Source: Pseudomonadota bacterium
GTDB lineage: Bacteria > Pseudomonadota > Alphaproteobacteria > Micropepsales > Micropepsaceae
Assembly (NCBI GenBank): GCA_025360685.1
Contig: JANYBR010000153.1
Coordinates: forward strand, 1 to 12,334
Direction of reading: 5' to 3'
Length of the DNA: 12,334 nt
The position numbers and the translations under genes are program-made. Below the pieces are notes generated by a model. The model worked only from the letters and a program-made list of their open reading frames with translations, had not been told where the DNA came from and did no database searches. Of the stretch, positions 6,443 to 12,334 are shown piece by piece (within the stretch, counting starts at the first letter, position 1; every line of letters begins with the position of its first letter).

Positions 6443-7746
6443 GTTCGTCCTTCACACCGCGCGAGATCGTTTCGGAGCTCGACCGCTACATCGTCGGCCA
6501 GCATGACGCCAAGCGCGCCGTGGCCATCGCGCTGCGCAATCGTTGGCGCCGTCAACAGCTGGCACCCGAGCTGCGCGAGGAAGTTCTGCCCAAGAACATT
6601 CTGATGATCGGGCCGACGGGAGTCGGCAAGACCGAAATCTCGCGCCGGCTGGCCAAGCTGGCGCAGGCGCCGTTCCTGAAAGTCGAGGCGACCAAGTTCA
6701 CCGAGGTCGGCTATGTTGGCCGTGACGTCGACCAGATCGCGCGCGATCTTCTCGAAGTTGGCATCGCGCAGGTGCGTGCCGCAAAGCGCCGCGATGTCGA
6801 GGCGCAGGCCGAGGCGCGCGCCGAGGATCGGCTGCTCGACGCACTCGTGGGTGCTTCCAGCGGCAACACGCGCGAGAGCTTTCGGAAATCTTTGCGCGCC
6901 GGTGAACTCGACCAAAAAGAAGTCGAATTGGAAATGAAGGATGCCGGCGGCATGCCGGCATTTGAAATTCCGGGCCTGCCGAACGCGCAAATCTCGATGG
7001 TCAACATCGGCGATATCTTCGGCAAGGCATTCGGCCAGAAAGGCAAGAAGCGCCGCATTGCCGTGGCCGATGCACATGCGCCGCTGGTCGCCGAGGAAGC
7101 CGATAAGCTGCTCGACAACGACACGCTCATTCGCGACGCCATCGAGATGGTCGAGAACAATGGCATCGTGTTTCTTGACGAGATCGACAAGATCTGCGCC
7201 CGCAGCGAAATGCGCGGCGGCGGCGATGTCAGCCGCGAAGGCGTGCAGCGCGACCTGCTGCCGCTGATCGAAGGCACCACTGTTGCCACCAAGCATGGCC
7301 CGCTGAAGACGGACCACATCCTCTTCATCGCGTCGGGCGCGTTCCATGCGGCCAAGCCGTCGGATCTTCTGCCCGAATTGCAAGGCCGCCTGCCCATTCG
7401 CGTCGAGCTGAAGGCGTTGACCCGCGACGATTTGCAAAAAATTCTCACCGAACCCGAAGCCAGCCTGATCAAGCAGTATGTGGCGCTGCTCGACACTGAA
7501 AGCGTTACGCTGGACTTCACCGTCGACGGCATCACTGCAATCGCCGATCTTGCGGCGCAAGTGAATGCCAGCGTGGAGAATATCGGCGCGCGGCGTCTTC
7601 AAACAATCATGGAGCGGGTGCTGGACGATATCAGCTTCAACGCGACCGAGCGCAGCGGCGAGAAGTTCACAATCGACGGCGCGTATGTGAACAGCCGCGT
7701 CGACGACCTGGCCAAGGATCAGGACCTGTCGCGATTTATTCTCTAG
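6439..7746 (+). CDS. hslU: ATP-dependent protease ATPase subunit HslU
   Basis: HslU (ClpY) is the AAA+ hexameric unfoldase that feeds substrates into HslV. The 435-residue protein is the normal length. It opens with SFTPREIVSELDRYIVGQ, carries Walker A GPTGVGKT (58-65), the pore-loop motif GYVGRD (91-96), an acidic helical I-domain rich in Ala, Glu and Arg (~105-235), Walker B IVFLDE (243-248) and the sensor-2 region NIGARRL (~385-391). It ends in DLSRFIL, the canonical C-terminal tail that docks into HslV. Four bases overlap hslV. The gene ends 18 bp before the convergent PilZ gene. No odd residues were seen in any motif. Confidence 0.98.
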   Translation: MSSSFTPREIVSELDRYIVGQHDAKRAVAIALRNRWRRQQLAPELREEVLPKNILMIGPTGVGKTEISRRLAKLAQAPFLKVEATKFTEVGYVGRDVDQIARDLLEVGIAQVRAAKRRDVEAQAEARAEDRLLDALVGASSGNTRESFRKSLRAGELDQKEVELEMKDAGGMPAFEIPGLPNAQISMVNIGDIFGKAFGQKGKKRRIAVADAHAPLVAEEADKLLDNDTLIRDAIEMVENNGIVFLDEIDKICARSEMRGGGDVSREGVQRDLLPLIEGTTVATKHGPLKTDHILFIASGAFHAAKPSDLLPELQGRLPIRVELKALTRDDLQKILTEPEASLIKQYVALLDTESVTLDFTVDGITAIADLAAQVNASVENIGARRLQTIMERVLDDISFNATERSGEKFTIDGAYVNSRVDDLAKDQDLSRFIL

Positions 7747-7767
7747 CGCGCGCCCCGCATCGCGCTA
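7744..7767. terminator. Inverted repeat joining the convergent hslU and PilZ stop codons (possible terminator)
   Basis: TAGCGCG (7744-7750) and CGCGCTA (7761-7767) are perfect 7-bp inverted arms around a 10-nt loop. Each arm begins with the stop codon TAG of one of the two convergent genes. The GC-rich stem could terminate transcription from both sides, but no T-tract follows on either strand, so an intrinsic terminator is not proven. Confidence 0.35.
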
Positions 7768-8094
7768 ACCGCCTCGCGTGAACCGCAGCTTGAGCTTCTC
7801 GACATTATTCATCGAATGCTTGTGCGTGAACTTCAGACCTGCCTGATAGGCATTTCGCCACACGATCCTGGCTTCGAACATGACCTGGCTCTGATGGTCA
7901 ATCAGGAAAAAGGGACTGGCGATGATGACCGAATTGGAAATGTGGATGCGCGCGCCCGATGCTGAAATCTCCCGGATCGTGCAGTCGCAGGAGTAGATTC
8001 CGTCCCGGGAAACGACCTTGGCGCCCAGCAAAGTGCGCTTGCGCCCCTCTGCGCGCTTTTCCAGCGGCGGAAGTGTTTTGTCGTGAAACGACAC
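7765..8094 (-). CDS. Small PilZ-domain protein
   Basis: A 109-residue single-domain protein of the PilZ family, which often binds cyclic di-GMP. The N-terminal arginine motif RxxxR is Arg14-Ala-Glu-Gly-Arg18. The second motif, usually D/N-x-S-x-x-G, reads Glu42-Ile-Ser-Ala-Ser-Gly47, with Glu for Asp/Asn. Later strands (VMFEARIVWRN, QAGLKF) fit the PilZ beta-barrel. No output domain is attached, so it probably acts by protein contact, if it binds the nucleotide at all. The start is a GTG at 8094 with GGGAA (reverse strand of 8101-8105) 6 nt before it; an in-frame stop at 8107-8109 rules out a longer protein, and the ATG at 8107 is in another frame. Confidence 0.82.
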   Translation of the reverse strand: MSFHDKTLPPLEKRAEGRKRTLLGAKVVSRDGIYSCDCTIREISASGARIHISNSVIIASPFFLIDHQSQVMFEARIVWRNAYQAGLKFTHKHSMNNVEKLKLRFTRGG

Positions 8095-8434
8095 CAGAAT
8101 TTCCCATCAACCGTTGAACAGTCCACCTTAAAACTAGGCAGGAACCGTTAAAATATTCGTTCCGGGCGACCCCCCAGCCGGGGTTCGGCGTTCGAAAATT
8201 CGATTTGCCCAACCGCCTGGTCCGCCACGAATTTTCGGAGCGACTCGGAAAGACGTTTGTCCGCCATGCCTTGGGTCAGCTCAAACCCTTGAATTCGGGT
8301 GCTTTCCCAAATCGGGACAGTCTTTCGGCGCCAGGTCAGTGAGAGCCGTGAGGACGAAGCTGGCAAAGGATTTGGCGCGACGATGAACCGGCGCCTTATT
8401 GCAGCGGGTGTCGACTTCTTCGCGCAAACAATTC
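8095..8434. other. Gene-poor interval between PilZ and GFA genes
   Basis: This 340-bp stretch holds no gene I can support. It should contain the PilZ promoter at its left end, where AT content rises (8128-8158). The short direct repeat AACCGTT occurs twice (8109-8115 and 8143-8149), the first inside the inverted repeat TCAAC-C-GTTGA (8107-8117). A 39-codon reverse-strand frame from an ATG at 8267 to a stop at 8148 looks more protein-like than the rest but has only a badly spaced AAGG and no recognisable family. A perfect 10-bp inverted repeat lies at 8193-8237. The remainder may be decayed coding sequence. Confidence 0.5.
8193..8237. repeat. 10-bp inverted repeat in the gene-poor interval
   Basis: CGAAAATTCG (8193-8202) and CGAATTTTCG (8228-8237) are exact reverse complements separated by 25 nt. 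An RNA from either strand could form a 10-bp stem. No T-tract follows. Function unknown. Confidence 0.4.
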
Positions 8435-8848
8435 CTACATGGGTTGCTTGTCGAAAGCGTGAATTGCTGGATCCAGATGCGCCCAGGGTTGCGCGGATGA
8501 TTTCCAAAGAAACGCGGTCGGCTTCAGCCAGCTGGGATCGTCGAGCGAACCCGCCTTGATCGCCCACAGTCCCGGATTGCCTTCCAGCGCGCTGAACAGT
8601 GGCGTACCGCAGTCGGCACAGAACTGGCGCGTGACCGCGTTGCCGCTGTCGCCCTTCACCGAATAGCTCTTCACCGCGCCCTTGGTCAGTCTGAACGCCG
8701 GTTTTGGCACGACCACGACCGCAGCCGGTTCACCGCCCGAGACATATTGGCAGTCGCGGCAATGGCACAGCATGAACGCAACGGGCTCGCTCGAAACCTC
8801 GTAGCGGACAGCTTTGCAGGCGCATCCGCCCTGAAATGGCGCAACCAT
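8435..8848 (-). CDS. GFA / CENP-V family zinc-binding protein
   Basis: A 137-residue protein of the GFA family (named for glutathione-dependent formaldehyde-activating enzyme; most members are uncharacterised). The zinc ligands are in the expected places: GGCAC (Cys9, Cys11), CHCRDC (Cys28, Cys30, Cys33) and CADCGTPLF (Cys77, Cys80). Length and order match the single-domain family, and it should be cytoplasmic. Whether it acts on S-hydroxymethylglutathione or another thiol adduct cannot be read from sequence. The ATG at 8848 follows a good ribosome-binding site (GGGAGA, reverse strand of 8855-8860). It is divergent from metK with 129 bp between start codons, and that spacer must hold both promoters. 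Confidence 0.88.
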   Translation of the reverse strand: MVAPFQGGCACKAVRYEVSSEPVAFMLCHCRDCQYVSGGEPAAVVVVPKPAFRLTKGAVKSYSVKGDSGNAVTRQFCADCGTPLFSALEGNPGLWAIKAGSLDDPSWLKPTAFLWKSSAQPWAHLDPAIHAFDKQPM

Positions 8849-8977
8849 GGATATTCTCCCTCAGATGGTGAGGCTGCACCTTACCGAACTTGGCCCACAC
8901 TCTGCCAGTTGACCCCGGGGGCGATTGTTGCAAAAAGCTGCCCCTTCGCGGGAATGGTCGGCAAAGGGCTCAAGGCG

Positions 8978-10168
8978 ATGGCGCGTCAGAATTATCTCTT
9001 CACGAGCGAGAGCGTGTCCGAAGGGCACCCGGACAAAGTGTGCGATCGCATCTCCGACGAGGTGGTGGACCTGTTCTTCCGCGAGGGCCCCAAGAGCGGC
9101 CAGAGCCCCTGGGACATCCGCGTTGCCTGCGAAACCATGGCGACGACCAACCGGGTGATCATCGCGGGCGAGACGCGCGGGCCCAAGCAGGTCACGCACG
9201 ACATGATCATCGATACCGCGCGCCGGGCGATCAAGGACATCGGCTACGAGCAGGAAGGCTTTCACTGGAACACGGCCAGCATTGAAGTGCTGCTGCATGC
9301 GCAATCGCCGCATATCGCGCAAGGTGTCGACGCGTCGGGCAACAAGGACGAGGGTGCGGGCGACCAGGGCATCATGTTTGGCTATGCCTGCCGCGAGACT
9401 CCGACCTTGATGCCGGCGCCGCTGTTCTACAGCCATAAGATTCTCAGTCTCCTCGCTCATGCCCGCAAGAGCGGCAAGGAAAAACAGCTGGGTCCCGATG
9501 CCAAGAGTCAGGTCACTGTGCAATACGACAGTGGCAAACCTGTTGGCGCGACGCAGATCGTTCTCTCCACGCAGCATCTCGATGAAAATCTGACGTCGAA
9601 CGACGTGCGAAAAATCGTCGAACCCTATATCCGTCAGGCGCTGCCGGCCGGTTGGATCACTGACAAGACCGTCTGGCACGTCAATCCGACTGGCGCCTTC
9701 GTGGTCGGCGGCCCGGATGGCGATTGCGGCCTGACCGGACGCAAGATCATCGTCGACACCTACGGCGGTGCAGCGCCACATGGCGGCGGCGCGTTCTCCG
9801 GAAAAGATCCGACCAAGGTGGACCGCTCGGCCGCCTATGCCGCGCGCTATCTGGCAAAAAACGTCGTGGCCGCCGGCCTCGCCGATCGCTGTACCATCCA
9901 GATTTCTTATGCGATCGGCGTCTCCGATCCTCTCTCGGTCTATGTCGATACCCACGGCACCGGCAAGGTCGACGAAGCCAAGCTCGAGAATGTCCTGCCA
10001 GAAATGATGAGCCTCAAGCCGCGCAACATCCGCGAGCATCTAGGCCTCAACCGGGCGATCTATGCGCGCACTGCGGCTTATGGCCATTTCGGCCGCGAGC
10101 CCGACGCCGATGGCGGCTTTTCGTGGGAGAAGACCGATCTGGCGGACGCACTCAAGCGCGCCTTCTGA
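8978..10168 (+). CDS. metK: S-adenosylmethionine synthetase
   Basis: MetK joins methionine and ATP to make S-adenosylmethionine, the cell's main methyl donor, in the cytoplasm. The 396-residue protein has the family motifs: GHPDK (16-20) near the N-terminus, GAGDQGIMFGY in the first third, the phosphate-binding loop GGGAFSGKDPTKVDRS, and a standard C-terminus ending in DLADALKRAF. I chose the ATG at 8978 because MARQNYLFTSESVSEGHPDK is the usual N-terminus and AAAGGG (8964-8969) is well spaced; an in-frame ATG at 8954 would add eight residues. The leader between the divergent GFA gene and metK shows GGGGC/GCCCC (8918-8922, 8940-8944) pairing but no recognisable SAM riboswitch. A palindromic element follows directly after the stop codon and leads into trmB. 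Confidence 0.98.
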   Translation: MARQNYLFTSESVSEGHPDKVCDRISDEVVDLFFREGPKSGQSPWDIRVACETMATTNRVIIAGETRGPKQVTHDMIIDTARRAIKDIGYEQEGFHWNTASIEVLLHAQSPHIAQGVDASGNKDEGAGDQGIMFGYACRETPTLMPAPLFYSHKILSLLAHARKSGKEKQLGPDAKSQVTVQYDSGKPVGATQIVLSTQHLDENLTSNDVRKIVEPYIRQALPAGWITDKTVWHVNPTGAFVVGGPDGDCGLTGRKIIVDTYGGAAPHGGGAFSGKDPTKVDRSAAYAARYLAKNVVAAGLADRCTIQISYAIGVSDPLSVYVDTHGTGKVDEAKLENVLPEMMSLKPRNIREHLGLNRAIYARTAAYGHFGREPDADGGFSWEKTDLADALKRAF

Positions 10169-10244
10169 TCCTTCGAAACGCATTTCTTCACCTCATCCTG
10201 AGCTTGTCGAAGGACGAGGCGAAGAAATGCTCCTCAGGATGAGG
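10169..10244. repeat. Palindromic element between metK and trmB
   Basis: This compact element begins right after the metK stop. It contains three nested or competing inverted pairs: TCCTTCGA (10169-10176) with TCGAAGGA (10207-10214); GCATTTCTTC (10180-10189) with GAAGAAATGC (10221-10230), continued inward by CCTCATCCT (10191-10199) with AGGACGAGG (10211-10219, one mismatch) and one A/C mismatch between; and CCTCATCCTGAG (10191-10202) with CTCAGGATGAGG (10233-10244). In one frame it reads PHPELVEG, a known hallmark of dispersed palindromic repeats in many alphaproteobacterial genomes. Only one copy is visible in this window. It probably spreads as a non-autonomous element and here carries trmB translation signals. 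Confidence 0.75.
10211..10219 (+). promoter_or_regulatory. Ribosome-binding sequence for trmB inside the palindromic element
   Basis: AGGACGAGG ends 7 nt before the ATG at 10227. A second purine run, AGGATGAGG (10236-10244), ends 6 nt before an in-frame GTG at 10251. Both lie in arms of the element's stems, so pairing would hide them. Sequence alone cannot decide which one is used. Confidence 0.45.
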
Positions 10245-10961
10245 TACTCCGTGCCGGCTGATCCTGCGCGCCGTCCCGAACGTCATCGCCGCCACCTGTT
10301 CGGGCGACGCAAGGGGCCCAAGCTCTCTGCACGCCAATTGCAGTTGCGCGAGACTCTGCTCCCACAACTTCTATTGAATCCGAGGAAAGATCGCGATCCG
10401 CGCGAATACTTCGCAAATCCCGTCGACGATGTCTGGCTTGAAGTTGGCTATGGCGGCGGCGAACATCTGCTCTGGCAGGCGAAGGAACATCCGAACGTCG
10501 GAATGATCGGCGCAGAGCCATACGTCTCGGGCACCGCGAAGCTGCTGTCGAAGCTGGGCACCGAACGCGTAACGAACGTCCGCCTCTACGAAGACGATGC
10601 GCGCGACATCATCGATGTGCTGCCCGATGACAGCATCGGGCGTTTCTTCATCCTGTTCCCCGATCCTTGGCACAAGACGCGCCACCACAAGCGCCGTTTT
10701 ATCCAGAACGAAATGCTGGATCAGATCGCGCGCATCCTCAAACCCGGTGCCGAATTTCGTTTTGCCAGCGACGACGCCGGTTATGTCGCCTTTGCGCTGG
10801 AGCGACTGATGGCCCATGCGGCGTTCATCTGGACGGCGCTGGGGCCGGCGGACTGGAACACGCGCCCGGCCGACTGGCCGCCCACGCGCTATGAGACGAA
10901 GGAACTGCACGGCCCGCCGGCATTTCTAAGGTTCGTCCGCACTGCTAGAACCGCGCCATGA
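10227..10961 (+). CDS. trmB: tRNA (guanine-N7)-methyltransferase
   Basis: TrmB transfers a methyl group from S-adenosylmethionine to N7 of guanine 46 in the tRNA variable loop. With the ATG at 10227 the protein has 244 residues. It shows the SAM-binding motif LEVGYGGGEH (71-80), the acidic EP of strand 2 (GAEPYVSG, ~95-102), the catalytic/tRNA motif FPDPWHKTRHHKRR (from residue 144) and the C-terminal TRYETK. The N-terminus is uncertain: in-frame starts are ATG 10227, ATG 10239 and GTG 10251, and the first two lie in the palindromic element. The conserved part begins at RRHLFGRRKGPKLSARQ, so all three are compatible. It lies 58 bp after metK, probably co-transcribed, and its stop overlaps the next start as ATGA. 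Confidence 0.95.
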   Translation: MLLRMRYSVPADPARRPERHRRHLFGRRKGPKLSARQLQLRETLLPQLLLNPRKDRDPREYFANPVDDVWLEVGYGGGEHLLWQAKEHPNVGMIGAEPYVSGTAKLLSKLGTERVTNVRLYEDDARDIIDVLPDDSIGRFFILFPDPWHKTRHHKRRFIQNEMLDQIARILKPGAEFRFASDDAGYVAFALERLMAHAAFIWTALGPADWNTRPADWPPTRYETKELHGPPAFLRFVRTARTAP

Positions 10962-11170
10962 GCCTTGACGACGACGAAATCAAGCAACGTCCGGAACTCT
11001 GGGAGAAGGGCATGATTGTCTTGGCCGCCTTGCTGACCTTGGCGGCGCTGGGTGCTGTCTATTTTCTCTCTGCGGTCCCGCCCGGCTTGCCGCGCCCTCT
11101 CAAGGCCACTGTGCCGTCCGGCGAAGTAACGGTCGGCATTTTACCGTCCAAACCGGCTGGAAAACCCTGA
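10958..11170 (+). CDS. Small single-pass membrane protein of unknown function
   Basis: A 70-residue protein with an acidic N-terminus (SLDDDEIKQ), one hydrophobic segment at about residues 19-40 (MIVLAALLTLAALGAVYFLSAV) and a Pro-rich tail carrying a short strand-like EVTVGIL. No family is recognised. The ATG overlaps the trmB stop by four bases (ATGA, 10958-10961), so translation is coupled to trmB. Topology is unclear because positive charges flank both sides of the helix. The coupling and clean hydrophobic segment argue for a real gene; the function is open. Confidence 0.65.
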   Translation: MSLDDDEIKQRPELWEKGMIVLAALLTLAALGAVYFLSAVPPGLPRPLKATVPSGEVTVGILPSKPAGKP

Positions 11171-11185
11171 AATAGGGCCCCGGAC

Positions 11186-11214
11186 TTGATAATCAGCCCT
11201 TCCCGGCGTACATA
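11186..11214 (+). promoter_or_regulatory. Candidate promoter for rimP-nusA
   Basis: TTGATA (11186-11191) matches five of six bases of the sigma-70 -35 box and is followed after exactly 17 bp by TACATA (11209-11214), a weak -10. The predicted start, near 11221, lies just before the first hairpin of the leader, which supports the reading. It could be fortuitous. Confidence 0.35.
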
Positions 11215-11227
11215 GCGCCCATCCCAG

Positions 11228-11273
11228 ACAACAGAACGAACTGTTGTGTGGCGGTCCGAAAGGATCGCCGCGC
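11228..11273 (+). promoter_or_regulatory. Structured leader RNA upstream of rimP
   Basis: Two adjacent stems are visible. ACAACAG (11228-11234) pairs perfectly with CTGTTGT (11241-11247) around the loop AACGAA. GGCGGTCC (11250-11257) pairs with GGATCGCC (11262-11269) around a GAAA tetraloop, with one G-U pair. The second stem can grow outward by four pairs (11246-11249 with 11270-11273) at the cost of the first, so the two compete. No T-tract follows, so it is not a simple intrinsic terminator. A regulatory leader for the rimP-nusA operon is the inference. Confidence 0.5.
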
Positions 11274-11315
11274 GGGAAAAACTTTGGTTTTGGAGTTTCG
11301 CCCATTCTGAGCGCC

Positions 11316-11801
11316 ATGGCCCATCTTGAGCCGATCGTCGAACCCGCCGTGGAAGCGGCAGGGTTCCGGCTCGTGCGCCTGCGCCTGATGGGCGGCCATA
11401 TCAAGACCTTGCAGATCATGGCCGAACGGCCCGACGGCACGATGAACGTCGAGGATTGTGCGATTCTGGCCCGCGCCCTGACTGCATTCCTCGAGGCGGA
11501 AAACCCGATTGAGGGTGATTTCGAGCTCGAAGTGTCGTCACCGGGTATCGACCGGCCGCTGACCCGCCTGATGGATTTTTCGCGCTGGTCGGGCCATGAC
11601 GCCAAGATCGAGCTGCACACGCCGATCGATGGCCGCAAGCGCTTTCGCGGCAAGCTTCTGGGTCTCGACGGCAATGATGTCGTGATCCAGACGCAGGATA
11701 TGCGCGCAACCGTTCCCTTCAAACAGATCGCCGAGGCCAAGCTGGTGCTGACCGACGCGCTCATCGCCGAAGATTTGAAGGCGCGCAAACGCGCCGATTA
11801 A
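11316..11801 (+). CDS. rimP: Ribosome maturation factor RimP
   Basis: RimP binds the 30S subunit and helps its late maturation in the cytoplasm. The 161-residue protein has the N-terminal alpha/beta domain (EPIVEPAVEAAGFRLVRLRL, then QIMAERPDGTMNVEDCAILAR) with the family signature EVSSPGIDRPL (72-82), followed by an Sm-like barrel (RFRGKLLGLDGNDVVIQ...VPFKQIAEAKLV). I chose the ATG at 11316; the frame is open to 11244, but that stretch holds the leader hairpins and no good ribosome-binding site. The Shine-Dalgarno before 11316 is weak (GAG), and the N-terminus is a few residues shorter than many homologues, so a non-ATG start slightly upstream remains possible. It is followed by nusA after 41 bp, the conserved rimP-nusA pairing. 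Confidence 0.94.
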   Translation: MAHLEPIVEPAVEAAGFRLVRLRLMGGHIKTLQIMAERPDGTMNVEDCAILARALTAFLEAENPIEGDFELEVSSPGIDRPLTRLMDFSRWSGHDAKIELHTPIDGRKRFRGKLLGLDGNDVVIQTQDMRATVPFKQIAEAKLVLTDALIAEDLKARKRAD

Positions 11802-11842
11802 TTTGAATGCGTGCAACGCGCGCAATAAGGAGAGAAAGTACC

Positions 11843-12334
11843 ATGGCTGCCATTGCTGCTAACAGAACCGAGCTTCTGCAGATCGCCGACGCCGTCGCGC
11901 GAGACAAGTCGATCGACAAACAGGTCGTGCTCGCCGCAATGGAAGAAGCGATGCAGCGCGCCGCCAAAGCGCATTACGGCAGCGAAAACGAAATCAAGGT
12001 CGAGATCGATCCCAAGACCGGCGAAACGCATGTTTCGCGCTATCTGCACGTCGTCGAGCAAGTCGACAATGACAAGATCGAGATCAGTCTGGCCGATGCG
12101 CGCGCGCGCAATCCGGCGGCCCAGGTCGGCGACATCATCGCCGAGACCCTGCCGCCGGTCGATTTCAACCGCATCAATGCGCAGAACGCCAAACAGGTGA
12201 TCGTGCAGAAGGTGCGCGACGCCGAGCGCGAGCGCCAGTACGAGGAATACAAGGACCGCATCGGCGAGATCGTGCACGGCATCGTCAAGCGTTCGGAATT
12301 CGGCTCCGTGGTGGTGGACCTTGGCCGGGCCGAA
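11843..12334 (+). CDS. nusA: Transcription termination/antitermination factor NusA (N-terminal part)
   Basis: NusA binds RNA polymerase and nascent RNA and controls pausing, termination and antitermination. The first 164 codons are present and the frame is open at the right edge. Residues 1-~130 are the RNA-polymerase-binding N-terminal domain: ELLQIADAVARDKSIDKQVV, AMEEAMQRAAKAHYG, and NAQNAKQVIVQKVRDAERER before YEEYKDRIGEIV. The S1 RNA-binding domain begins at about residue 138 (GEIVHGIVKRSEFGSVVVDLG). A strong AAGGAG (11827-11832) sits 10 nt before the ATG. The KH domains and the C-terminus lie outside the window. Confidence 0.97.
   Translation, partial: MAAIAANRTELLQIADAVARDKSIDKQVVLAAMEEAMQRAAKAHYGSENEIKVEIDPKTGETHVSRYLHVVEQVDNDKIEISLADARARNPAAQVGDIIAETLPPVDFNRINAQNAKQVIVQKVRDAERERQYEEYKDRIGEIVHGIVKRSEFGSVVVDLGRAE

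Noticed and set aside
6397..7602. 401-codon reverse-strand open frame
   Set aside because: It is antisense to hslU, which is unambiguous. Long antisense frames are common in GC-rich coding sequence.
8148..8267. 39-codon reverse-strand micro-gene
   Set aside because: The ribosome-binding site is badly spaced and no family likeness is visible; recorded only in the interval note.
8849..8977. SAM-responsive riboswitch before metK
   Set aside because: Only a short GGGGC/GCCCC pairing is visible. No sequence matching the conserved cores of the SAM riboswitch classes I know was seen.
8861..10039. 392-codon reverse-strand open frame
   Set aside because: It is antisense to metK and has no recognisable motifs.
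11171..11315. tRNA gene upstream of rimP, as with metY in enterobacteria
   Set aside because: The stems present do not form a cloverleaf and no T-loop sequence (GGTTCRA) is present.
1..12334. CRISPR array, IS element, prophage or toxin-antitoxin pair
   Set aside because: No regularly spaced repeats, transposase, integrase or paired small toxin genes are visible.

Overview
The window reads as chromosomal DNA of a GC-rich alphaproteobacterium. The evidence is the gene order metK-trmB-rimP-nusA, the neighbouring hisB and hslVU genes, an HslV with a short propeptide before its catalytic threonine, and a palindromic repeat after metK of the kind that reads as 'PHPELVEG' when translated. I cannot fix the order or genus by eye. 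No phage, IS element, CRISPR array, tRNA or rRNA is visible.

Layout. (1) 1-2891 is accessory: a diiron ferritin-like protein (minus strand, C-terminus cut by the window edge), divergent from an AraC-family regulator, then an exported class C beta-lactamase-fold serine hydrolase. Two copies of the palindrome TGACG-N4-CGTCA lie between the diiron gene and the regulator gene. (2) 2875-5850 holds hisB (minus), an unrecognised lipoprotein (plus) and a secreted class C HAD-type acid phosphatase (minus). (3) 5894-7746 is the hslV-hslU protease operon, followed convergently by a small PilZ protein. (4) 8095-8434 is a gene-poor interval, followed by a GFA/CENP-V-type zinc protein (minus). (5) 8978-12334 is the housekeeping block: metK, trmB, a 70-residue membrane protein, rimP and the start of nusA, all on the plus strand.

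How the genes relate. HslV and HslU form the two-part ATP-dependent protease. MetK makes S-adenosylmethionine, which TrmB uses to methylate tRNA. RimP (30S maturation) and NusA (transcription elongation and antitermination) form a conserved operon. HisB is a single-gene unit here: no hisH, hisA or hisF lies beside it, and two unrelated genes separate it from hslV.

The most interesting non-coding signals are the paired operator-like palindromes at 832-845 and 880-893, the palindromic element at 10169-10244 that carries ribosome-binding sequences and candidate start codons of trmB, and the structured leader at 11228-11273 before rimP with a GAAA-capped stem. I did not find a clearly new multi-gene defence, metabolic or mobile system. 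The novelty is in regulatory sequences and a few unassigned proteins.
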